DNA from: JANLQX01 sp043775075
Lineage (GTDB): Bacteria > Actinomycetota > Acidimicrobiia > Acidimicrobiales > JANYDT01
Reading direction: 5' to 3'
Length of the DNA: 5,157 nt
Assembly: GCA_043775075.1 (NCBI GenBank)
Contig: JAYVSS010000390.1
Coordinates: forward strand, 1-5,157
Notes under the pieces: generated by a model
Database searches by the model: none
What the model saw: only the letters and a program-made list of their open reading frames with translations
What the model was told of the DNA's origin: nothing
Shown here: positions 1-4,850 of the stretch, in pieces
Layout: every line of letters starts with the position of its first letter
Position numbering within the stretch: position 1 is the stretch's first letter
Program-made: the position numbers and the translations under genes

Positions 1-886
1 TCGACTGTTGAATGGCGAACTGGTTTTCATAGATCGCCGAGTTGCGGGTCGTGTAAAAGACTCCGCCCAAGCTTCCGACTGAAGCGCCGATCGAGAAGGC
101 CAGGAGTTTGAACTTGAACGTGGGAACGCCCATCAGTTCAGCCGCGTCTTCGTCTTCGCGGATGGCCGTCCACGCCCGACCGACGCGACTTCGCTCAAGC
201 AGCGATAGTGCAAAAATCACTAGCAGGATGACGGAGAGACCGATCGTCCACAACCACCGGGCTTCGAGGATGCCAATCTTGAACCACAGAAACGATGGCA
301 TCGACGGAATCCCGCTGATCCCTTCGGCGGCACCGAGCCACGACGTGTTCTTCGCCACGATGCGAATGATCTCCCCGAATCCCAGGGTCACGATAGCCAG
401 GTAGTCCCCACGTAGGCGAAGAACCGGCAGCCCGAGCAACACGCCCATCGCCGCCGCAACGGCCACGGAAACGACAAGAGCGGCGAACCACAGAATCCCA
501 CTCCAGTGGGCGTGCTTGGTGGTGAGGACGCCCATTGTGTACGCGCCGACGGCAAAGAAGCCGACGTAACCAAGGTCAAGAAGCCCAGCTTGTCCAACAA
601 CGACGTTCAGACCCAATGCTATGAGCACATAGGGAACCACGGCGGTCGTGAGTACCGTCGAAAAGTCGGACCCGGTAGTTGGAAGTATCGGCAACCACTT
701 CAACCATGGAAGCACGTAGAGAAAGGCGAGAAGTGCAAGGCCGAGGATCATCCGGGTCGACCGTGGAAGTTCGCTGATCCAGTCGAGCGGCGAGAACTTC
801 GAGCGGGGCGACGACTGGGTGGCGGAACGAATGAATTCCTTGGCCATCGAGTCGTCGACCGGCACCGTGTCTTTTGGTTCGCTCAT
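1..886 (-). CDS. livM: Branched-chain amino acid ABC transporter permease LivM, partial (C-terminus beyond window)
   Basis: One of the two integral membrane subunits of a LIV/HAAT-type ABC importer, which pairs with LivH to form the channel through the cytoplasmic membrane. 295 codons are present; the end lies beyond position 1. I translated it by hand: a hydrophilic N-terminus of about 45 residues, a first membrane segment at about 46-68, then the family hallmark GLNVVVGQAGLLDLGYVGFF (92-111), LRLRGDYLAIVTLGFGEI (156-173), and the cytoplasmic EAA-like coupling loop around 228-253 (ERSRVGRAWTAIREDEDAA), which contacts the ATPases. The ATG overlaps the livH stop as ATGA, with GGAAGGG seven bases ahead, so translation is probably coupled to livH. 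The ATG at codon 14 has no comparable Shine-Dalgarno. livG and livF are expected further left. The family assignment is firm; the substrate is not shown by sequence. Confidence 0.94.
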   Translation of the reverse strand, partial: MSEPKDTVPVDDSMAKEFIRSATQSSPRSKFSPLDWISELPRSTRMILGLALLAFLYVLPWLKWLPILPTTGSDFSTVLTTAVVPYVLIALGLNVVVGQAGLLDLGYVGFFAVGAYTMGVLTTKHAHWSGILWFAALVVSVAVAAAMGVLLGLPVLRLRGDYLAIVTLGFGEIIRIVAKNTSWLGAAEGISGIPSMPSFLWFKIGILEARWLWTIGLSVILLVIFALSLLERSRVGRAWTAIREDEDAAELMGVPTFKFKLLAFSIGASVGSLGGVFYTTRNSAIYENQFAIQQS

Positions 887-1860
887 GCCCGTGCCCTTCC
901 GAGAGATTCACCGAGAAGACCGCTCGGTCGGAACATCAGGACACCGACCAGCACCACGAACGCGACGACGTCAGACCACTTGCCGCCGAAGAGCCCGGCA
1001 CCCATGTTCTGGAGAAGGCCCAGGAGGAAGCCGCCAAGCAACGCTCCCCTGAGGTTGCCGATACCGCCGAGCACGGCCGCGGTGAAGCTCTTCACGCCAA
1101 GGAGGAAGCCGACGCCGTAATCAGTGACTTGGTACTGCACCATGTAGAGGAACGCCGCCGCTCCGGCCATCAGACCACCGAGAACGAAGGTGACCACGAT
1201 GATTTGATCAGTGTTAACGCCCAGGATGCGAGCGGTTTCTGAGTCCTGGGCAACGGCGCGCATTCCTTTGCCGAAACGGGTCTTCGAAACGAACGTCGTG
1301 AGTGCAAACATCATCAGCAGTGATCCGAAGATGACGATGAGGTTGCGCACCCGGATTTCTCCTCCGCCGATGCGTACAACCACCTTTTGCGTTCCGGTCC
1401 ACACCCGAGAAATTGCGTAGGACTCATTCTTCTTAGGACCAAAGCGCTCGACCGCCGATGACATCACCAACGACGCGCCGATCGCCGAAATAAGAAAGAC
1501 CAAGCGAGGGGCCTTGCGTTTTCGCAGGGGACGGTACGCAAGGAACTCGAGCGCCACGGCGGCTCCCCCCGAAAACAGGAGCGAGAGCAACAGCATGAGC
1601 CCGAACGCACCAACGATCCCGAAGCCCGAAAACGGATCGGAGTTGGTGTTCTTGCCCATGATGGCCATGGCAACCACCGCACCAAACGTTCCGAGCATGA
1701 ACACTTCGGAGTTGGCGAAGTTGATGAGGCGAAGCACGCCGTAGACGAGCGTGTATCCGAGGGCAACAAGGGCGTACACGGCCCCGAGGGAAATTCCGTC
1801 GATGGCGTTTTGCCAAAAAGTGTCGACGAAATTCTTAAAGTCGAAAACGGCAGCGAGCAT
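883..1860 (-). CDS. livH: Branched-chain amino acid ABC transporter permease LivH
   Basis: Membrane permease subunit partnering LivM in a LIV/HAAT-type importer. With the ATG at 1860 it has 325 residues, close to or slightly above the usual 290-310. Landmarks: the first membrane segment GISLGAVYALVALGYTLVYG (22-41), the signature RLINFAN (44-50) followed by a second segment, a segment at about 81-106, the basic loop YRPLRKRKAPR (109-119), the EAA-like ATPase-contact loop RFGKGMRAVAQDSETARILG (195-214), and the C-terminal GGIGNLRGALLGG (265-277) and FRPSGLLG (310-317). The reading frame is open up to a GTG at 1944, but that would add 28 Ser/Thr/Pro-rich residues not seen in the family and would start 10 bases after a strong hairpin. 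Neither start has a clear Shine-Dalgarno, so the exact start is uncertain. The stop overlaps the livM start. Confidence 0.93.
   Translation of the reverse strand: MLAAVFDFKNFVDTFWQNAIDGISLGAVYALVALGYTLVYGVLRLINFANSEVFMLGTFGAVVAMAIMGKNTNSDPFSGFGIVGAFGLMLLLSLLFSGGAAVALEFLAYRPLRKRKAPRLVFLISAIGASLVMSSAVERFGPKKNESYAISRVWTGTQKVVVRIGGGEIRVRNLIVIFGSLLMMFALTTFVSKTRFGKGMRAVAQDSETARILGVNTDQIIVVTFVLGGLMAGAAAFLYMVQYQVTDYGVGFLLGVKSFTAAVLGGIGNLRGALLGGFLLGLLQNMGAGLFGGKWSDVVAFVVLVGVLMFRPSGLLGESLGRARA
894..900 (-). promoter_or_regulatory. Ribosome binding site of livM inside the livH 3' end
   Basis: On the minus strand GGAAGGG precedes the livM ATG with a 7-base spacer. It lies within the last codons of livH and selects the ATG that overlaps the livH stop (ATGA), a classic arrangement for translational coupling and equal output of two subunits. 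Confidence 0.7.
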
Positions 1861-1953
1861 GGGTGGTGGGGTCGCTTTGCGGGAGACGGATGGGGCGGAG
1901 AAGGACGTTGCTGAGAAAGTACGAGTGCTTACTACCGATTTCACACATACAAA

Positions 1954-1998
1954 TCGAGGTCGGCACCGGGGCGACGAATCGCCCGGTACCGACCCCGA
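1954..1998 (-). terminator. Large TTCG-loop hairpin between binding-protein gene and livH (attenuator-like)
   Basis: On the plus strand the arms are TCG-A-GGTCGGCACCGGGGCGA and TCGCCCGGTACCGACC-C-CGA around a CGAA loop, about 19 base pairs with two mismatches and one bulged G. Read on the minus strand, the direction of transcription here, the loop is TTCG and the hairpin is followed by TTTGTATGTG, a weak U-tract. It lies 49 bases past the binding-protein stop. A partial terminator, or a stem protecting the upstream message from 3' decay, would give more binding protein than permease, a common pattern in ABC importer operons. The hairpin itself is seen directly; the role is inferred. Confidence 0.65.
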
Positions 1999-2029
1999 GT
2001 TTGCGTTGTTCAGATCACCGTGAAAGGCC

Positions 2030-2048
2030 GATCAAAACGGTATTGATC
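2030..2048. repeat. Short inverted repeat over the binding-protein stop codon
   Basis: GATCAA and TTGATC, 6-base perfect arms with a 7-base spacer, cover the end of the binding-protein gene. With no GC-rich stem or U-tract it is not a convincing terminator. It may be chance, since GATC-containing words recur nearby. Confidence 0.3.
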
Positions 2049-3177
2049 AGACAGCGATGTCGCCGACGATCTTTCCGCCCTTGACGGCGTAGGCGTAGAC
2101 CGCATCGCCCGCAACTTCACCGTCGGCAGAGAACTTGATCTGCTTGGTGACGCCCTTCTTGTCATAGGCCGAGACGAAGGCCGAGATGCCGGCACGGGTG
2201 AACTTCTTGGCGGCGAGGGCGTCCAAGAACACCTTGGCGCAGTCGTAGGCCTCAGGGGCGTACAGCGTCGGGTCCTTCTTGTACGCAGCCTGGAACTTGG
2301 CCAGGAACGCTGCGTCGACGTTGGACGGAGCGCCAGTGGCGGTGAGGAGCGAGCCCTCGGCGACCTTGGCACCAGCGTTGTCGATGAACTTCTGATCCAA
2401 AACGCCGTCGCCAGCAATGAACGTGGCGGTGACGCCAGCGTCGCGCATTTGCTTCAGCAGGTTGGCAGCCTCGGCGTAGTAACCGCCGTAGAACACTGCG
2501 TCGGTGCCGGCAGCCTTCATCTTGTTGACGGCGGCCGAGTAGTCGGAGCCCTTGGCGTCGATCGTGTCGTCGGCGACCTTGAGGGCGCCGAGCTGGGCGC
2601 GAACGGTGTCAGCGAGACCCTTGCCGTATTCCGATGCGTCGTCGATCACACCGACCTTCTTGAAACCCTTGGCCTTGATCAACTTGACCACACCAGGAGC
2701 CTGCTTATCGTCGTTGGCGAGGATGCGGTGGAACTGCTTCCAGCCGTTCGTCTGCAGCTTGGCGTTGGTCGCGCCAGGCGTGATCATGACCAGCCCACCA
2801 GCTTCGTAGACCGGCATCGAAGCCTTGGTCTCGCCGGAGAATCCCGGACCGATCATGGCGACGATGCTCTTGTCGCCAACTGATTTCGGAGCCAACGGAG
2901 TGGCCTGGGCCGGATCGCCCTGTGAGTCAAACGTCTTCAAGGTGACTTGGCACTTCTTGTTGGCGGTGTTCCATTCCTTGATCGCGATATTGGCGCCGTC
3001 GACCATGTTCTGGCCAAGCGCACCGTTGTCGCCGGTAAGGGCTCCGGTGAAGCCGAACGAAATACCCTTCGGGCAGGTGACGCCCTTCTTGGCAGCCGCG
3101 TTGGCGGTGCCGGTCAATGCAACACTGCCCGCGAGGACAGTCAAAACGGCCGCGGCCGCAATCTTGCGCTTGTGCAC
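2047..3177 (-). CDS. Branched-chain amino acid-type ABC transporter substrate-binding protein (LivJ/LivK family)
   Basis: Extracytoplasmic binding protein that captures the ligand and delivers it to LivHM. 376 residues from a GTG start, a normal length. The N-terminus is a Sec-type signal peptide: HKRK (2-5), a hydrophobic core (6-23) and an AxA site at A25-N26-A27, with no lipobox cysteine. The mature part has the type I periplasmic-binding fold (Peripl_BP_6): FGFTGALTGDNGALGQNM (41-58), GANIAIKEWN (61-70), DSQGDPAQA (84-92), VAMIGPGFSGETKASMPVYE, ITPGATNAKLQ. C35 and C76 could form the N-lobe disulfide known from E. coli LivJ. The open frame extends to an ATG at 3249, but the GTG at 3177 has TAGGGG five bases upstream and puts the signal peptide right at the N-terminus. 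Ligand not deducible: members also bind amides, aromatics and other acids. Confidence 0.94.
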   Translation of the reverse strand: MHKRKIAAAAVLTVLAGSVALTGTANAAAKKGVTCPKGISFGFTGALTGDNGALGQNMVDGANIAIKEWNTANKKCQVTLKTFDSQGDPAQATPLAPKSVGDKSIVAMIGPGFSGETKASMPVYEAGGLVMITPGATNAKLQTNGWKQFHRILANDDKQAPGVVKLIKAKGFKKVGVIDDASEYGKGLADTVRAQLGALKVADDTIDAKGSDYSAAVNKMKAAGTDAVFYGGYYAEAANLLKQMRDAGVTATFIAGDGVLDQKFIDNAGAKVAEGSLLTATGAPSNVDAAFLAKFQAAYKKDPTLYAPEAYDCAKVFLDALAAKKFTRAGISAFVSAYDKKGVTKQIKFSADGEVAGDAVYAYAVKGGKIVGDIAV

Positions 3178-3182
3178 TACTA

Positions 3183-3188
3183 CCCCTA
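3183..3188 (-). promoter_or_regulatory. Ribosome binding site deciding the GTG start of the binding-protein gene
   Basis: TAGGGG on the minus strand, 5 bases before GTG at 3177-3175. It supports the GTG over the in-frame ATG 72 bases further upstream. The stretch AGGGGTAGTA is identical to that before the acyl-CoA dehydrogenase start. Confidence 0.75.
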
Positions 3189-3198
3189 GAGGTTCATG

Positions 3199-3213
3199 GC
3201 CGGTATTGCCGGC
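3199..3213 (-). repeat. Small 5'-UTR hairpin upstream of the binding-protein gene
   Basis: GCCGG and CCGGC form a 5-bp perfect stem with a 5-base loop, about 10 bases upstream of the Shine-Dalgarno. It is too short to call more than a possible message-stabilising or initiation-affecting stem. Confidence 0.3.
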
Positions 3214-3226
3214 TGTGGTTGGAGAA

Positions 3227-3249
3227 GTGACGAACGTGTCGTGCGTCAC
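3227..3249. promoter_or_regulatory. 23-bp imperfect dyad, candidate operator upstream of the binding-protein gene
   Basis: The sequence reads GTGACG-A-ACG-TGT-CGT-G-CGTCAC: 9 of the 11 symmetric positions pair around a 3-base centre. This size and symmetry suit a dimeric repressor of the TetR, GntR or similar type. It lies 50-72 bases upstream of the GTG and just downstream of the possible -10 box at 3260-3265, where a bound repressor would block transcription. It overlaps the unused upstream ATG at 3249. The symmetry is seen; the binding function is inferred. Confidence 0.5.
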
Positions 3250-3259
3250 CGGTTGGGCA

Positions 3260-3265
3260 AGAATA
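3260..3265 (-). promoter_or_regulatory. Possible -10 box for the transporter operon
   Basis: TATTCT on the minus strand matches TATAAT at four of six positions. The expected -35 zone (about 3282-3289) reads like CTCACGC and does not resemble TTGACA, so an activator may be needed. Transcription would begin near 3253, giving a leader of about 75 bases. Confidence 0.3.
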
Positions 3266-3295
3266 GACGGATCGTGAGAGTTGCGTGAGCGTCCG

Positions 3296-3313
3296 CCGTT
3301 AAGCGACCGTTAA
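3296..3313 (-). promoter_or_regulatory. 11-bp-period direct repeat, candidate OmpR/PhoB- or GlnR-type activator site
   Basis: TTAACGG occurs twice on the minus strand with a 4-base spacer (TCGC), at 3313-3307 and 3302-3296. Seven-base direct repeats with a 4-base gap are the layout of Pho boxes and other sites of OmpR-family winged-helix regulators. Seen as TTAAC-n6-TTAAC it also partly fits the actinomycete GlnR nitrogen box (xTnAC-n6-xxAAC). It lies about 43-60 bases upstream of the estimated transcription start, a normal activator position, next to a poor -35. Regulator identity is not determined. Confidence 0.45.
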
Positions 3314-3381
3314 CCTTCATCGCCGCCCGACCGGCGATTTTGGGTGTCCGCACTTTGTTGGGTGGCCATGCATCCAGATCT

Positions 3382-3476
3382 GATTGCGCTGCTACCCAGA
3401 AACGCATCGCCACCCCGAAATGCCCCGCCACCGAGAACGCTCGTGCACATCGCGCCACCCAAGAGCCTCGCCACAA
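3382..3476. repeat. Degenerate head-to-tail array of GA...CGCCACC units
   Basis: Five contiguous units on the plus strand each start with GA and end in a CGCCACC-like word: 3382-3398 (GCTACC), 3399-3416 (CGCCACC), 3417-3432 (CGCCACC), 3433-3462 (CGCCACC, a longer unit) and 3463-3476 (CGCCACA). Lengths are 17, 18, 16, 30 and 14. The array sits between the dehydrogenase terminator and the transporter promoter. It could be a decayed tandem repeat or a cluster of protein sites; no coding function is visible. Confidence 0.4.
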
Positions 3477-3481
3477 GCCAA

Positions 3482-3503
3482 GAAGGGGCCCGAAGGCCCC
3501 TTC
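3482..3503 (-). terminator. Intrinsic terminator-like hairpin downstream of the acyl-CoA dehydrogenase gene
   Basis: Perfect 9-bp stem GAAGGGGCC / GGCCCCTTC. On the minus strand the loop is TTCG closed by C-G, the ultra-stable C(UUCG)G tetraloop typical of terminators. It starts 24 bases past the dehydrogenase stop at 3527. The following sequence, TTGGCTTG, is only weakly U-rich, as is usual in high-GC bacteria. It separates the dehydrogenase transcript from the transporter operon. Confidence 0.75.
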
Positions 3504-3526
3504 CTGCAACTTCGGAACTTTGTCGA

Positions 3527-4636
3527 CTAGATGCCGATGCGCTGGGCGAGCAGTTCGCGATGGTACGTGGGGTCGCCGAGGAGAAGCTCGGAGGTCTTCG
3601 CCCGCTTGAAGTACAGGTGAGCGTCGTGCTCCCATGTGAAGCCGATGCCACCGTGAATCTGGATGTTTTCCGCCGCCGCATGGAAGTACGCGTCGGAGCA
3701 ATACGCCTTGGCCAGCGACGCCACCACCGGCACCTCGTCGTTGTCTTCCGACGCCGCCCACATGGCGTAATACGCCGCCGACTTGGCCGACTCCACTTCA
3801 AGGAGCATGTCTGCGCACTTGTGCTTGATGGCCTGGAACGAACCGATCGGCCGACCGAACTGGACGCGCACCTTGGCGTATTCGACGCTCATATCGAGGA
3901 CCTTTTGGGCTCCACCGACCTGCTCTGCAGCTAGCGCGATGGCGGCCTTGTCGAGCATCTTCGTGAGGTACTCCCAACCCTTACCCTCTTCGCAGAAGGC
4001 ATAAGCGTCGACGTCTTTGAATTCGAGCTTGGCCTGCTTGCGGGTCTGATCCATGGTGGAGAGCGCCGTGCGAGTGAGCCCATCGGCATCGCCCTTCACG
4101 CCGAACAGCGTGACGCCCGCAGGCGTGAGCGCGGCCACGATGATCGACTCGGCGGTGTGGCCGTCGATCACGAACATCTTCTCGCCGTTGATCTTGTAGG
4201 TGTCGCCGGACTTGGTGGCGGTGGCGGTGATGCCGTCTTCTGACCATTTGCCATTGGCCTCGGTGAAGGCCACGGTGGCCGTGCCTCCGGCAGCGATGGA
4301 CTGCAGCATCCACTCGCCACCCTGTCCGCCAACGGCCTGGGCCAGCGTTGCGGCCAGCGCGACGGTGGAGAAGAAGGGCGCGCAGAGTAGAGAACGGCCC
4401 ATTTCCTCGAACACCACACCGAGCTCCACGAAGCCGTATCCGGACCCGCCTTGAGCCTCGGGGATCGCTAGGCCTTGCAGGCCGAGCTGCTCGGCCATTT
4501 GCTTCCACACCGCCGTGTCGTAGCCCTCGGTGGTTTCCATGAGGCGACGCACTTCCGTGACCGGCGACTTCTCGTCGAGGAATCGGCGGACGGACTTGCG
4601 GAGCTCATCTTGCTCTTCGCTAAAGGCGAAATTCAC
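3527..4636 (-). CDS. Acyl-CoA dehydrogenase family flavoprotein, catalytic Glu not evident
   Basis: Family enzymes use FAD to put an alpha,beta double bond into acyl-CoA thioesters in the cytoplasm and pass electrons to ETF. 369 residues, slightly short. N-terminal helical domain from FSEEQDELRKSVRRFL (5-20) with LGLQGLAIPEAQGGSG (51-66); a beta domain at about 118-210, where the usual TE...GSD motif is weak (FTEANGKWSED); and a C-terminal helical domain with FAD-contact residues R257-QFG-PIGSFQ (257-268) and IQIHGGIGFTWEHDAHLY (325-342). By eye the glutamate is missing at both known positions: A346 stands where MCAD has E376, and A231 where isovaleryl-CoA dehydrogenase has E254. This resembles non-catalytic halves of mycobacterial FadE heteromers. 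GTG start chosen for AAGGGG six bases ahead. Substrate unknown. Single gene followed by a terminator. Confidence 0.93.
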   Translation of the reverse strand: MNFAFSEEQDELRKSVRRFLDEKSPVTEVRRLMETTEGYDTAVWKQMAEQLGLQGLAIPEAQGGSGYGFVELGVVFEEMGRSLLCAPFFSTVALAATLAQAVGGQGGEWMLQSIAAGGTATVAFTEANGKWSEDGITATATKSGDTYKINGEKMFVIDGHTAESIIVAALTPAGVTLFGVKGDADGLTRTALSTMDQTRKQAKLEFKDVDAYAFCEEGKGWEYLTKMLDKAAIALAAEQVGGAQKVLDMSVEYAKVRVQFGRPIGSFQAIKHKCADMLLEVESAKSAAYYAMWAASEDNDEVPVVASLAKAYCSDAYFHAAAENIQIHGGIGFTWEHDAHLYFKRAKTSELLLGDPTYHRELLAQRIGI

Positions 4637-4642
4637 GTACTA

Positions 4643-4648
4643 CCCCTT
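4643..4648 (-). promoter_or_regulatory. Ribosome binding site of the acyl-CoA dehydrogenase gene
   Basis: AAGGGG on the minus strand with a 6-base spacer (TAGTAC) before the GTG start at 4636. It fixes the start. The first residues, MNFAFSEEQDELR, are the normal family N-terminus. Confidence 0.75.
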
Positions 4649-4677
4649 GTTCGGTACTGGCTTGTGGACGTCTGATC

Positions 4678-4706
4678 GAGATATCGGAGCAACGATCGGC
4701 GCTCAA
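4678..4706 (-). promoter_or_regulatory. Candidate promoter of the acyl-CoA dehydrogenase gene
   Basis: TTGAGC (4706-4701) as -35 and TATCTC (4683-4678) as -10 with an exact 17-base spacer on the minus strand. Matches to consensus are 4 of 6 and 3 of 6. It would start transcription near 4671 and give a leader of about 35 bases with the Shine-Dalgarno in it. Confidence 0.4.
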
Positions 4707-4828
4707 ACACGACACGCGACCGACTTCTGCTGGCAACAGTTTTACCGGACCGCACAGTCAAGTCCCAATTCGTCGCGAGGTGCAGCCCATTTCGTGTTCA
4801 CGGTAGCGAGAATGACGGCTCGGTCCTA

Positions 4829-4850
4829 GGGTTGGTTATGGCCACAACCC
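4829..4850 (+). promoter_or_regulatory. Hairpin enclosing the start codon of the hydrolase gene
   Basis: GGGTTG (4829-4834) and CAACCC (4845-4850) are perfect 6-base arms around a 10-base loop that contains the ATG. The 5' arm includes most of the AGGG Shine-Dalgarno (4828-4831), so folding could hide the initiation site. Could be chance. Confidence 0.3.

Larger units (their letters stand above)
3178..3526. other. Non-coding interval between the dehydrogenase and transporter operons
   Basis: This 349-base interval carries no credible gene. It holds, from right to left, the terminator of the acyl-CoA dehydrogenase gene, the degenerate GA...CGCCACC array, a TTGGGTG direct repeat (3340-3346 and 3358-3364, 18 apart), the TTAACGG repeat, a possible -10, the 23-bp dyad, a small hairpin and the ribosome binding site. 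Open frames crossing it on both strands lack start signals and family resemblance. Confidence 0.7.
4637..4837. other. Divergent intergenic region
   Basis: 201 bases separate the leftward dehydrogenase gene from the rightward hydrolase gene, so both promoters should lie here. Besides the candidate dehydrogenase promoter I see only a short 13-bp dyad, CTGCTGGCAACAG (4727-4739), and no convincing promoter for the plus-strand gene. A longer open frame crossing it is a shadow. Confidence 0.5.

Noticed and set aside
506..1120. 204-codon plus-strand open frame
   Set aside because: Lies antisense to livM and livH, is Arg/Pro-rich with no recognisable family, and is explained by the GC-biased codons of the real genes.
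2449..2883. 144-codon plus-strand open frame
   Set aside because: Wholly antisense to the well-supported binding-protein gene; no ribosome binding site or family motif.
3178..3249. 24-residue N-terminal extension of the binding protein from the ATG at 3249
   Set aside because: Would put a non-hydrophobic stretch before the signal peptide; the internal GTG has a strong Shine-Dalgarno and the upstream ATG has none and overlaps the dyad.
3358..3462. TTGGGTGGC...GCCACCCAA inverted repeat as a mobile element end pair
   Set aside because: Nine-base arms with about 87 bases between them, no target duplication or transposase; one arm is part of the degenerate array.
3382..3476. CRISPR-like array
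   Set aside because: Units are too short, degenerate and directly abutting, with no conserved 23-37 base repeat or distinct spacers and no cas gene.
3246..3761. 171-codon minus-strand open frame crossing the terminator and intergenic interval
   Set aside because: Its first half is a frame-shifted reading of the dehydrogenase gene and the rest crosses a perfect terminator hairpin; composition is Arg/Gly-rich without a known domain.
3344..3934. 196-codon plus-strand open frame
   Set aside because: Antisense to the dehydrogenase 3' end and its terminator; no start signal or family match.
4715..4777. CGCGAC...GTCGCG inverted repeat in the divergent region
   Set aside because: Six-base arms 51 bases apart are expected by chance in GC-rich DNA.
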